NCBI GenBank assembly: GCA_037833965.1
Contig: AP031354.1
Coordinates: 9,712,001 to 9,776,000 of the forward strand
Length of the DNA: 64,000 nucleotides
From: Marchantia polymorpha subsp. ruderalis
Lineage: Eukaryota > Streptophyta > Marchantiopsida > Marchantiales > Marchantiaceae
Direction of reading: 5' to 3'
Position numbers and translations under genes: made by a program
Part shown: positions 1-11,790 of the stretch, one piece after another
Layout: every line of letters starts with the position of its first letter
Numbering within the stretch: the first letter of the stretch is position 1
Notes under the pieces: generated by a model
What the model saw: only the letters and a program-made list of their open reading frames with translations
What the model was told of the DNA's origin: nothing
The model's database searches: none

Positions 1-365
1 ATTCAGGGGAAAAATCCCGAAGGAGTACAATCAGAAACAATCACTCAAAGGTGTAAGGGGGAAACTGTTCAAGTATCTAACTCGTCACTGGCTCTGAGCA
101 TCGGCAATCACCCGCAGGTGTAGATCCGAACTACTCAAGTCTCTAACCAATGTACTAGCAAGAACATTCGGCCGAAGGCCTTCAGCTACAAAATGCGGAA
201 CGCCAAGTTGTAGCTCCTCTTGCGTGGTGACAGAACTAAGGACACAAACACGTAGAGAAAATGAGTTCCTGATCTGCACTTCCGAAATTGGGAAAGATCC
301 CAAGGCAAGACGCCTTGAACTACTTTATACCTTCTAAGTCCTAACTAGCACTACACTGCACTATG
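1..365. other. Left edge, no gene recognised
   Basis: I see no supported gene here. The only reading frames are short and have no recognisable motif. It lies just beyond the stop codon of the minus-strand coiled-coil pseudogene, so it may hold that locus's 3' part or flanking repeat. Confidence 0.4.
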
Positions 366-1559
366 CTACACGCCGGCACGGAACCACGCTACACTACACT
401 CCGCGGAACCTGTGCTTCGCCTCCTGCGCGACGGACAGCCGCGCACTAACTTCCTACCCTGCCAGTCCACAGCTCGACTGCGCAGTCCCAATCGCCGCAA
501 CACCGCGGAAACCTCCGTCTCAAGGGTGGCCATGGTGTCTCGCGCCTTCGACAGAAAAAAATCCATCTTCTTCACTACTCGCCGCCGACTCCGACTGTCA
601 CCCGTCAACAACCCGGGTGCACGAAGCTCTAACTCCCGCAGTGTGAGTCTCTCCTGCGCCGCCACTTCCCAGTGGGCGTAGCCCTTGAAACAGTGGGTGA
701 CTCGCCTCGCCATCTCTTCCTTCGTGCGATCCGCTTTTCGTCGGCGATCGTCTTCAATTACTACCAACTGCGATTCGGCCTCCGCACGCTGTGCTCTCAA
801 TTCTCCGCACTCCGACTGCAGTCTGCGGATTAATTCCTCATCCGCCAGTCGTGCGAGCTGACACTGCTCTAACAACCGCGTCTGTCGCACGAGCTCCTCT
901 GACAAAACCCAATTCTGAGTCTGCTCAGAAATCAGTGCTTCCGTGACCTTCACCTGCTCCTTGGTGAGCTCTTCCAATCTCCCCTCCCTCACCTTCTCGG
1001 AATACTTGTAGAATTTCTAATTGAGGTTGTACTGACCCCACAAGCATTCATGCTTCTCGCGCAGATCCTTAAGTTCCCGGTCCACCCGAGCTAACAACTT
1101 GCTGGTGTGGACTTTAGTGCGAGTTCGCCTGCGCACTAACTCGACGTAGGACCCAGGCTGGCGAGGATCCGCGTATTTCTCCATCTTGCGATCCAAATAC
1201 CTCAGCAGAGGTACTACCTGCTCACAGAGCGCCGCCGCCGACGCACCAACTAATTCTTCCTCCTCCTCCTCGGTGGATCCTGATCCCGACACTGATTTCG
1301 TGGATCCTCCTTCTTCATCACCCTCCGAATGGAGGATTTTGGTCGCCATTGATTGCGTCGGCGACTGGCCTGAGTGGGGCTGCGAGTGGTATGCGTGTTC
1401 TGCCGCCGATGGCGCTCCTGCAGCCTCGCTGCTCCCTGCTAAAATGTCCATGGCGGTGGGTGAATGCGGCCGTGCCACATTCCCATCGTCCGCCTGTCGT
1501 GCCGCGACTGTAACCTCTTCGCTGCCGGCGTCTACCGCCGAATGCGATCGTGCGGAATG
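366..1559 (-). pseudogene. Coiled-coil repeat-family protein, broken by one nonsense codon
   Basis: On the minus strand a single frame stays open from about 1559 to 366 apart from one TAG at 1017-1019. The upstream part has a low-complexity Ser/Glu-rich stretch (EEEEEE run) followed by a basic segment (VRRRTRTKV). The downstream part is a long Glu/Arg/Leu-rich coiled coil (EELTKEQVKVTEALISEQ and onward), ending in an Arg-rich tail. The first clear ATG is near 1450; codons further upstream are open back to a TAG near 1560. Composition and frame preservation across the stop show former coding DNA. From memory it resembles repetitive coiled-coil proteins annotated many times in Marchantia, perhaps mobile-element derived; I could not check this. 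GC content is clearly higher than in the neighbouring AT-rich DNA. Confidence 0.6.
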
Positions 1560-2300
1560 TGTCTACGCGGGATGTAATTGTGCATCGCGCGCACGAATCT
1601 CATCCGGCGGACAGACAATCCGCTCCTCTGTTAGGTCCTGCTACACCCTTAGGTTCTGCGCGAGGGATGCGTCCGGCCTACCGAAGTAGGCCTTCGGAGC
1701 ACCTTCCTGGTGGTGCTCCGCAACAACAGGCAAGATAGGTGAAAGTAGCCGATATCTCAATCCACTCCACGTAAATCCACCGCGATCCTTAACAGGATCA
1801 CTAAACTGCTCTTTGATGACGAAAACTCAACTGACACCACTGTCAGATCTCCATTCAATAACCCTGTCCGCATCTAACGTCGTGCCGCTCTAAGCTACTC
1901 TTGCCCTACTAGTTAAGGAGTATGGGCAACCTAACTTGTCATCATCGCAAGAAGACTCTCACGGTCTACTGGTCATCATTCCAGTCTCACCGTGAGAGAA
2001 ACATAGATAGGCCGGCCGGTGATCAAGTCTAGCTGCACTATTGACATCACATAAGACTAAAACTACTCCGGAAATCAACGTCACCCCAACACAGGCGCGC
2101 ACCAAGAAGCAAGATTGGAGAGTATCCAAACACAAGCAAACAACTAGCAACAACTCTCTAGTCTAAAAGAAATTTAGCACAAAACAAGACAACACACACT
2201 GGACATCGCATCGCATCGCGATCCCGATTCGATCTCCATCGCCCGCCATCAACTGCTGGCTCAAGCGTCTACGATGCCCTCTTCCACCAAATTGCTAACA
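1560..2300. other. Upstream region of the coiled-coil pseudogene with nested hairpins
   Basis: GC-rich at its left end and AT-richer to the right. Nested palindromes lie at 1675-1692 (GGCCTA/TAGGCC), 1681-1697 (CCGAAG/CTTCGG) and 1696-1719 (GGAGCACC/GGTGCTCC). It would be the promoter and leader side of the minus-strand pseudogene. No open frame of note. Confidence 0.35.
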
Positions 2301-5300
2301 AAAATGTTTGTAAACTTTTTTTTTCTCCTTCACACTGGGTCACACTTCACTTCTACAAACACACTACACACTGAAAGCTCAATATATTTTTGACCACGTC
2401 ATGTATATATTTACAATGCTTTCAAAACTTCAAGCTTATAGGCAGTGAGACCGGGTGCAAACTCTTGATCCCTTCAGTAGCTCTTTTTTAAACCCTAAAG
2501 GTATTCGCTATCAATCCTTGCTAAGACTATCAAGAAACTTCTCAAGTACAAGAATTTCTTTTGACAAACAGTCTTGAACAAACTCAACGTCTCTCAAAAG
2601 CAGGTCTAGTAACTCATCATCACATATTCTGTACTCTGTACCGGATTACTCCAGAAGCTTTTCTATTGCTAATGCCTCGTCCCAATCTAATCCAGAATTG
2701 TTGTCTTCTACTAAATCAGTGTTCACCTTATTCTCTTCTACTTGAGGCAGTAACGTTAATTTTTGCTCTGGATGCTCCCGTTCCTCGCTGCTGAAAATCC
2801 CCTCCGTCTGGATTTGTGGTACTTTAGTGTCGCCCATCTTATCTCCGAGCATCATTTTCCTCTCCAAAAGTCAAAAGTTCACTGTGTCCAAGGATTGTTT
2901 ACAAGATATCTGCAAACTAGATCACTAAATGAAGACTAGAAAGCAGTTTAACTATAAAACTATTAGACAGTTTTAATAGTTTTACCAAGCTGGTTATTAA
3001 TAAGTTCTCTTCAACTTAATGAATTCAGAATTTCACTTACTCCTCCTTAACTATAATTTGGAAAATTCAAGAAAATTTCTATTGTAAGATAATATTGTTG
3101 TATTTTAACACTGAAGATAGTCACCTGCTTCCAACAGCATCGTACACAGGAGTTTATGAAACTTCATCTTCATTCAACTCTTCACTAACTACCTTCTCAT
3201 CTAATAGCTTGCTATCTGTACTCACATTTAATGCATTTCAAGCTAATTGTAACTCAAGCAAAAGAGATGTTTTACCTCTACTGTTTCTAACATGGTCTCA
3301 TTTAAACCTTTAACCACTTGATATAGAGCTATTATCCTCGCAAAGTGAAGGTATTACGAGCTGCTTAAGCAACAAAAAGAGAGCTAAAGGAATCGAGACA
3401 GGTAGAAAGATGGATCGGGATGAGTAGATACTTGAGCTGTAGATGGAAGGTTTCTTTTTGAGCTGCCCTTCGTGCCTGAGTCTCCTAACCACAATTCTAA
3501 AGCAGTGTATTAGTAAATGATGCGGATGATGAAAATCTGTACGAAGGTTTTCATTATCACGCACGTCGATCCGAATGGTGACACTACTTCTACAAATCTC
3601 TTGACCCTTTGATCAAGTTGATCTGTCTCCAACCATTTGGAGTCACTACTGTATCAATCAGTAACACAAATCATCATCACGTGAGGGATGTTCACATCGG
3701 AAGGTGTGAAATATCCCTCACATAATGATGATTCGTGAGGGATGTTAAGCCTTGTAATTACCATGTAATAATGGAATTCCTACTCGGGCCAGTGATGAAT
3801 GGACTATAGGAACTTTTGTGCTAAAATTGAATTGTTCGTAATGAGGGTTGGTTAAAGTTTGCAATCATTGGAGAAGGCAATATGAAGTGTCAACTTCCAC
3901 AATCAATACTACTAGAACTTCACGCAGCTGCAGTATTTCAAAATGATGGTCTGATCACGTACATTCTTCAATTTGGCCCACACGAGAACAATGTGTACAT
4001 CTTCTCCTGCAATTAACATAGCCTCGCAGGTATTAGTTTGTTATCTCCGAGTGTTCTAGCTACTGCTCTCTTTAGAAGCGAGTACTAACTTCTCTGTCCG
4101 GCGAGATGTAATCACTCTTTCACGTTCTTCTTCAATCAAACTTTGGAATTTACTAAGCTGTAAAAAGTTTTCAAATTTTGTGTCTTCACGTACAAAACTT
4201 CTTCGTGGCCTTCTACTTCGTATGCTTGTTAATTGTGACAAGCGCAACAAATTCTCCACAAAAATTGCTCACGCACCTTGCATACATCCGTATGCCTCAC
4301 TTCAAACTCCAAGCAAAACCTCGACACCAAGGTTGATCAGATCATCTCCGCTTGAAATCTGGATCTCTCTCGCTCGCACGTAGACTCATTTTCATCTCTT
4401 GAGTCTCGTCAGTTGTTCGAGAGGCAGACGAGTCGTTTGATATATTCCATGTCTATTTGAACTAACGACGTAGAAATACTTGCGAGCTCACAACTTCGTG
4501 ACTCAAATTTGAGATCCTGAAATTCGTCAACCTCACCATTTGAAATTTGTCGTCGGCGTGGTGGTGTGAGCCTCGCTCCCTGTGATTTTCATGCACATAA
4601 GAAGAACGTTGAATTTGCTAAATGGACGGTGCCGACTGTCTTGAATTACAAGTGGCTCCAATGTGACCCGCTTTTACGAAGGCCGCAGATTAGGTCTAAA
4701 TTGAGCTATGCAGGTTGCCGTAGAGTAACCGAACAAGTTTTCTTCTCATTACGAGATACTACTTCCTGTTAGTGCTTGGAACTTGCACCGCGAGAGCCAC
4801 TTGAAGCGGCAAAACTATGTTTCAAAATCTCAACCCAAATCTCTAACGTGCCCTTCGATGCCACTTAAACCAAAACTAAATGCTGTACTGAAACTTCAGT
4901 TTTCATACTCCGATCCAATCTTCAAAATCCTTCTTCCGAATAGCAAATCTAAGAATCTTTTTCCACCAAATTCTCGATTTGAAACTCCGATTCCCTCCAA
5001 CACTCAACTACTGAAACTGCACAGAGATACATACAAACAAAACACTGGAGAGAGATACACACGAACAAAAAGAGGCAAAAGGCAAAACTGTTACATACAA
5101 AAACGTTGTGTGATCCCGCACGATAGGATCACCATGGTGAGTTCTTCGAGTGAAAATACGTGGTTTTTCTCACTGAAAACCCCGTCTGTTTCAATTACCC
5201 CACTGGCACTAAAACCATCACAAACATAAGTCGAGCCCAACCCACTCCAAAGAGACTCTATGTCGACGCTTACGGGCAGACGCAGAGCTCCCAACGCTAA

Positions 5301-5369
5301 CAGGCTCGACTCAAAGAACTAACGTTCTTCAAGTCGTCGTCGACACTATAAACCTCAGAAGTGATACCC
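2301..5369. other. Non-genic DNA with scattered short ORFs
   Basis: Mostly AT-rich. Minus-strand frames at 2646-2867 (acidic, 73 codons) and 4056-4259 (charged, 67 codons) have amino-acid-like composition, but I recognise no domain and they end in stops on both sides. They may be decayed parts of the transposon lying to the right. The only strong structure is the foldback at 3669-3733. Confidence 0.35.
3669..3733. repeat. Short imperfect foldback, MITE-like
   Basis: AATCATCATCACGTGAGGGA and the following bases (3669-3697) are repeated in inverted orientation at 3702-3733, with about 27 of 30 positions matching and a loop of about four bases. A third partial copy, GTGAGGGATGTT, follows in direct orientation at 3735-3746. 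This looks like a tiny foldback transposon or part of one. Confidence 0.6.
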
Positions 5370-7046
5370 TAGGCAAAATGCTATTTTTAGTAAATACTGA
5401 GTTACATGACATCACTGAGGATGAAGCAGCATTAGCTTTTTTTATAGCATGTCCAACTATTTCAAAAATTTGGAAGCAAAGAGAAGTTATCAAGCAGTTG
5501 ACATCAAAATCAAACAGAGATGGGATTAAAATGATTTTTAGATCAATTTGAATGCAGATTCTTATCGACATGGTGCATTAATGGCATATGCGTGTTGAGG
5601 CCGATGCACCCTCGCTGAACGTGACTAGAGAGGCTCAACAAGGCTTTGTTTTTTTGAGACAAGATTTTGAATGATTTGAGGAAATGTTTGAAATCATCCA
5701 ATATTATTCATCTTCACACATTTGTTGCTTCAAAGGAATGGTCGGAGGATTATCTGAAACACGTCTCAAAATCTAGTGTGAAAAGTTCTGGAGAGCATAA
5801 AAACTTCATTTTCATACAGGTTGAGACACGTTTACATGAAATTCGTGAAGCGTTGATCGATGTTCCACTCGAATGTATTATCAACATTGATGAATCGGCT
5901 TTATAGCATCGCACAACATCATCATGATCGTATTGCACAGCCAATTCAGATGGTCGGATGTCAAGCAAAGCAAAGATAGAATCACAGTTCCCCTCGGAGT
6001 AAGTGCTTTAGGTGAGACATTTATCACACAAATTATCACAAAAAGTGCTTGTACTCGGACTTTGAAGCATATTCCAGATATCAGCAAAGCTTTTGGAATT
6101 ATTTATGATCATCAATCTAAAACCTGGCAAGATATATCATCTTATATGCAACTCAAGCACAAGTACAACAAGATTGCCTAGAATCAAAACAGTGTCTTCT
6201 ATATATTGCAAGATAATTCTTCATCTCATGTTTGCGCGTCGAAGATTTTGGATCCATCAAATTCACAGTAAATTTTTTTCAAGCATTATTATTTTTTCAT
6301 CAAATGCTACAAGCGAATGTCAAACTCTTGATCAAGGAATCATTTATTCTTTCATAGCGCACTTTTGTCATGCTCAGCTCAACCACCTAATGTCTGAGTA
6401 TAAACTTTGACAAGCGACTCAACGTGCATCTCATTTTCAATTTCCAATTAGCAATCATACACATTTACGCAATGTGCTTGGTTGGATCAAGTCAGCATCA
6501 GTTAGTTTCGAAGAGAATACCATTCGAAGATGCTTTGTGAAAGCCAATTGTCTCCCTGTTATTTTTCAGTTGAATTCTAATCAAGATAATGATAGATTTG
6601 TTACAGGCTTAAATCAAGCAATAGATGATTTAGTGGAAATTTTGCAAGAAATACAACTCGATGATTTTTTCTCAGGTTCTCTTGGTCTTGATGATACAAG
6701 TATTGAAAAAGTTGCTGAAAATTTAATTGAGATAGATGTTGTTGATGCTAACGGCGATGCCAATATTGATGATATTGAAATTGTCATGTCTGTACTTGAA
6801 GATCACAACCTCCTATAGAGTGCAAGCCATTGAGAGTACGATCATATTGTCCAAGTACCGATTCTGGTTATGATTGAGCAACCGAATAGAGCCATCACTG
6901 ATCTGATTAACTTATTCTCCACTGAATCATCTTTACCTATAGATCCTCAAGGCAATTTACTCTCTAATCTCCAAAGAGCTTGTCGTCCGTTGATACGTCA
7001 ACAACAATTCAAAAGAATTGGTTTCATACTACAATCTACGATATGA
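5370..7046 (+). pseudogene. Degenerate pogo/Tigger (CENP-B-like) DDE transposase
   Basis: Fragments in several plus frames together follow the order of a pogo-type transposase. A helix-turn-helix remnant (TISKIWKQREVIKQL) lies near 5455-5500. The first catalytic Asp follows in INIDES near 5885-5896. Then come the typical block KDRITVPLGVSALGETF (5953-6020), a second acidic motif LQDNSSSH (about 6208-6231), the LDQGIIYSF block (about 6330-6356) and the C-terminal W-x-F-x-KA segment (6480-6560). An acidic tail runs to 6818 and another open piece (57 codons) spans about 6873-7046. Stops and frameshifts separate these blocks, so no intact transposase remains. I found no convincing terminal repeats. 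Family assignment is firm from block order; element boundaries are not. Confidence 0.85.
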
Positions 7047-7540
7047 TCTATAACGAATTATAGAGGGCTAGTACATTATAGGATGAATTTCAAGACAAAC
7101 GTTTCTAATCATTCTTGATCGATGACGACAAATTATGTTAATTTGACTGTAAGTGATTGATCTATGCAATTGTACTTTCACTATTATAAACTATTCTATG
7201 AAATTTGGTCTAGATTGTTCGCAATTCTAATTACTATATCAAATTTTCACTTCTCTCTAAATGGACTCTAAATAATAATCTGTGGGGTGTTTCATTGCTC
7301 TAAAATTTGAAACTGTCATTCAATTGATTTGATGTATAGATTTTCAAATTTCACTGCCCTTCGTGAGCCTTGGCATTCAGAAATTTCAAACATAATCTAA
7401 TCTGATAAAAAAGCTTCAGAACGTAAGGAAACATTCACATTTACATGCTACTACATAAAGAAAGATGTTCTGTAAGAGAGAAAGAGAGAATTATGTGACG
7501 GGATAACATCTTGCTCTGAATCGAGACACTGACACAAGAT

Positions 7541-7735
7541 CTCCTGGTGAGTACATCTAGCTCGTGAAAAATACTCTGAAGTTTTCTACAAAGCTATGTT
7601 ACGAGGTCTGCCGGTGAGGACATCTAGCTTGTGAAGAATGCTCTAAAGTTTTCCAACAAAACTCTCTTACGAACTCTGTTACGAGGTCTGCCGATGATGA
7701 CATCTAGCTCGTGAAGAACGCTACAAAGTTTTACT
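7541..7735. repeat. Imperfect three-copy minisatellite
   Basis: Three tandem, diverged copies of a unit of about 65-85 bp share GACATCTAGCTCGTGAAGAA followed by a CTCTAAAGTTTT-like block. They begin near 7541, 7605 and 7683; the spacing varies through small insertions. No coding role is visible. Confidence 0.7.
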
Positions 7736-7989
7736 AAAAACTTTGTAAGAATTTTGTTAAAAATGTCAAAATATTGCCACTTACCACATACAATCACTAT
7801 TTGAAATCTTATGTCACTAATAGAAAATAGTGACATACTGTTCTTATTTGATAAATTTTCAAGCTCCGACTAATGGTTCTTCACTTTTAAGTCATTATTG
7901 GAGGCTGTAAGTACTAAGAGATGACATTATTGGAAGATGAAACTATGTAGTTGTTAGGATGTTAGACCAATCAAATAAAACAATATACT

Positions 7990-8033
7990 AGGGTGATGAT
8001 TAATTAGCTCTCAGCTAGTGATAACTAGCCCTT
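7990..8033. repeat. Orphan terminal-repeat sequence related to the 60-kb element
   Basis: GGTGATGATTAATTAGCTCT and the bases after it, ending in GATAACTAGCCCTTCC, match by eye the right terminus of the element at 59995-60999 (GGTGAGGGCTGATTAGCC, then TATAACTAGCCGCTCC). It is probably a truncated or solo end of the same transposon family, just upstream of the thioesterase gene. Confidence 0.5.
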
Positions 8034-8512
8034 CCCCATTTCATAATGACACAATATTATACATGTGTAAAATCCTTGTATCTACTTATTAGGGATAATC
8101 CAACGAAGCTTTTCCCCCCCCCTCGGCAATTCAGGACCCAGAAAGAAAAACGTGGCGATTACAAGTGGCAGGACCCGTGATCGCCACGTCACCCGAGTAT
8201 TGGCGAGACTCGGCGAGTAGAAATGCGTCGGGAGTGAGGGATGTGAAGGAGAGATTCGAGATTCAATCACGTTCCGACCATCGCAGAGTCATCGGAATTC
8301 GAGAGGAATCTGAGCACTGTGATGAGGAAATGTACGAGAAAATCCAGGATGGTGCACTGTGAAATCCACTCTACTCCGTTGAAGGAAGTGTGGTAATAGT
8401 CGAATTGCGTTGGTGAACTACCCCCGGGAACCCTAGAGCTTAGGAGACCCTTTTTAGCCACCCCTTGGACTTGACTTGTGCCAGGGGAGGATGTGGAAAA
8501 TGTTCAGCATCC

Positions 8513-11500
8513 ATGTCCCTGCCTTCGGCCCTCGCTCGAGGTAGCTCGTGTAGTTTTGCACGAGTGTTAGCTTCCCGAGCCTCGAGCCTCGGCTGCTATC
8601 GCTCTGTGTCGAGCTTTTTCGAGCCCGGAGCCCCTGCGAGTGCAAGACATTCGGGACCGGAATCTGGTTCGGATTCGGGAGGGAAGAAGGAGGACGAGGA
8701 ACAGGGAAAGCCTAGAAGGTCTCGATTTCCTTCGAAGGTGTTGAGACCCGAGAGTCCCGTGCATTGGAATCTGTCTGATACCATGAAGAAATCGGATTCT
8801 ATTCCTGTATTTTCCACCGTGAGCAATCCGGACGACGCATCGTCTGCGACCACCAAGCCCTTGAGTATGTGGCCTGGTATGTACCACTCTCCTGTGACGG
8901 CAGCTTTGTGGAATGCGAGATCCACAATTCTGGAGAGAGCCTGGCTCGCTCCTTCTGATGGCCCTCCGCAAACGACCATTATGACGAAGACTCCGGAAGA
9001 AAGCCGGACGAGTATACTGTACGCTCTGTCTACTGACAAAATTCTGCGAGAGCAGTATAGGAATCCTTGGCAAGGTGTGCGAATTGGAAAACTATTAGAA
9101 GATCTCGATGCACTCGCGGGCACTATTGCTGTTAAGGTAACTCTGTCTGCAATTGATTGCTTGTCATTTATATCTCGTTTCTTCTTGCAATTCTGCAACA
9201 ACAATTGTCTGTTTGGTGCAAGTGAGGACTTTACGTCCGCGATCTACCAACTTTTCATGGAACTGATCTTGGAACATGTGAAAAGATCCAAAGCTGGTTC
9301 TATGAAGACTTGGGAAAAATCCAGGGAATTTAACATACTTAGTTCGTAGACTAGAAAGGATACTAAATATATAGGTTATTTGGTGCTCTTAGCCATCATT
9401 ATTGGGTATTATGTATTCTTGTTGTGACTTGCGCGATCCACACTGTCGGCTGACTGCAATTGAGAGCTGAATTTTAGAGAAGAATCGTCGTGCATAATTT
9501 TTGTTATGGCATTACAGGCCACAGTTTTGCTCAGTCTTGTCTATGCACAAAATGTGATATTTCCAAGAGAGAATTGCGAATGCCTACGTGGGCTCAAAAT
9601 TCTCGTCACTTTATGCAAGTTCTTAGTATACGAAGTTGCTTATTTCCAGTTTGTGATCGTGCATTTGGAACTCAGCACTGTGCAGATGTTGACCACACAA
9701 CTAGACCCTTGCTGCTGGTGACAGCTTCTGTAGATAAGATTAGCCTTTTGAAACCACTGCTGCTAGATGAAGATCTGAGAATTGGCGGTGCTGTGGCCTG
9801 GGTTGGCCGGTCGTCAATGGAAATTCGGATGGAGGTTATTCAGCCCGTTACTGGTAATTCTCATCAATCTGATAAATATGCTCCTTCGTGGTTTTCACAA
9901 TTTGGATATCACAGCAAGTTACTAGACCAAACAAAACGCCAGTAAGCCCTCACGCTGTACTAGCTCCAGGGTGGCTTGAAATAACTTGTCGTCGTAGGTA
10001 CTCCATGTAGAGAGCTTCTGTGACGTGCAATGCTTTTGACACACACATGAGATAATACTGAGGACGCTTGATCTTCTTGAAAATGTCTTTTGACAGTTCA
10101 AAGTAATAGGTCGTTATGTTATATGTGTTGAAGGCATGCCATGGGCTGATAGTTGAAAATACTCTTGTTGGAGGTTGTCACTTGCTTTCATTCGGGAAAA
10201 TGTGATACACAGTTTTGAATATCTTACCTGGTGATACTTTCCGAGGATTGTTCTGAGAATGGTATCATGCTCGCTGTGCGTGCAGAGGAAGAAGCTACCG
10301 AGGATGATATAGCTCTAATTGCGAACTTCACTTTTGTGGCACGTGACTCCGTTACGAAGAAAGCTGCTCAAGTGAATCGCTTGCAACCCGAGAGTGTTGC
10401 AGAGAAGAAGCTCTTTCAAGAAGGTGAGGGTAGAGATGAGAGGAGGAAGGCCAGGATGAAGGACTTGTCTGAAGGCATGAGGGTTGGCAAAGTCCCCTAC
10501 GACGCTCAAAAAATGCAAGCGTTGCTCCGAGAGGGCCGTGTTCTGATCGAGATGCCCACTCTGGCTGATAGGAACAGTATCCTCATTCGAGACACAAGGT
10601 TAGAGAATGCCATTGTTTGCCAGCCTCAACAACGTAACATGCATGGACGTATCTTTGGAGGCTTCCTCATGCGGCGTGCCTATGAACTGTCATACACGAC
10701 TTGTTATGTGTTTTGTGGGACCAAGCCAGTTTTCCTGGAGGTTGATCACGTTGATTTTCGTCGACCGGTACTTGCAAACCCCTGGAAACTATGCTGGCTA
10801 TTTTTTTTAACAAAATTTTGTGAATTTATTGTATGTAGAAATAAACGCTTGCAATTTGTGGCTTGTCTTTTTTTACCATAAATCTCTTAGGAACCAGTGT
10901 TTCGAAGAAATATCAAACGAGGATGATGTATCAGATCTTTCTTTCTGTACACCTTCAGGTAGACGTTGGGGACTTGTTGCGGTTCAAAGCCTGCGTTTTG
11001 TACACAGAAACAGACCAAAATGGTGATCCGTTAATACACATAGAAGTTGTTGCACATGTCATTCAACCCGAGGTACAGAGTAGTGAGGTAAGACTCAACT
11101 GTCAAGTTGTGGATTTGTACTTTGCACTCAGGGTATGTTTTTACAGTTAATCCTGAATCATCTCGGACATGCAAGTTAGGGTATGTCTGTCCTCAGGTAC
11201 ATTCTATAGTGGAATTGCACCTATCAAATTTAGCAAGGCTGAGTTGATGCTCTTTACATTTCTCGCAGAAACCTACAATTTGTCACAGCGTTGTTTCTCT
11301 TGACCGACCTATCTTGACCCTGAGCACTAATTGACTCGCTCTTTTGCATATGTTTCCATTTGAGTGGCTGGCCTCTGTAATGCTAGCATACGAAGTTGTA
11401 GTTAGCATTCTGAGAAGGCAGTTCGTTAGTAGTAACATTGGGTTCCCATCTATTACCAAGCAGGTTTTGATTGTGGGGAGTTAGCTATGCTTTGTGAAAA

Positions 11501-11790
11501 ATTCAAGACAAACGAACCTCCAGATCTGGGTGTATACTGCACAGTCTCGTTGAGCTCGATGGCCTTGACTAATTTGCCAGTTTTACCTATGTTGTGGCCA
11601 GGTTTCCAATACATTTTACTTCACATTTACGATTGATCGGGAGCAACGAAAGGATGGAGCTCCCCCCATATTGAAAGTCGTGCCCTCTGCTGAGGAGGAA
11701 GCTCGCGTTGTTCTCTCTCGATTTGATGCCGACCACCCAGTTATTTATCCTGTCCTTGTGAAACAACACTCCCAACAGTCTCGGAGCTAG
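8513..11790 (+). CDS. ACOT9-type acyl-CoA thioesterase, double hotdog, probably mitochondrial
   Basis: Hydrolyses acyl-CoA to free acid and CoA, by family knowledge. I model five exons: 8513-9136, 9676-9846, 10246-10767, 10959-11087 and 11602-11790, all in phase 0, giving about 544 aa. The ATG at 8513 is the first in frame and starts an Arg/Ser/Ala-rich leader like a mitochondrial transit peptide. Exon 2 carries the first hotdog domain (TRPLLLVTASVDKI, AVAWVGRSSMEI). Exon 3 has NFTFVARDS with TKKAA, then the second hotdog helix HGRIFGGFLMRRAYELSY and FLEVDHVDFRRP. Exons 4 and 5 finish that fold. The donor of intron 2 at 9847 (GTTACT) is weak and was chosen because phase demands it; a small extra exon there is possible. 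The region left of 8513 has a short inverted repeat (ACGTGGCGAT) but no clear promoter motif. Confidence 0.9.

Noticed and set aside
8567..9204. Long minus-strand frames (168 and 202 codons) opposite thioesterase exon 1
   Set aside because: They are the antisense of a GC-rich coding exon whose plus-strand product is recognisable and splices correctly.
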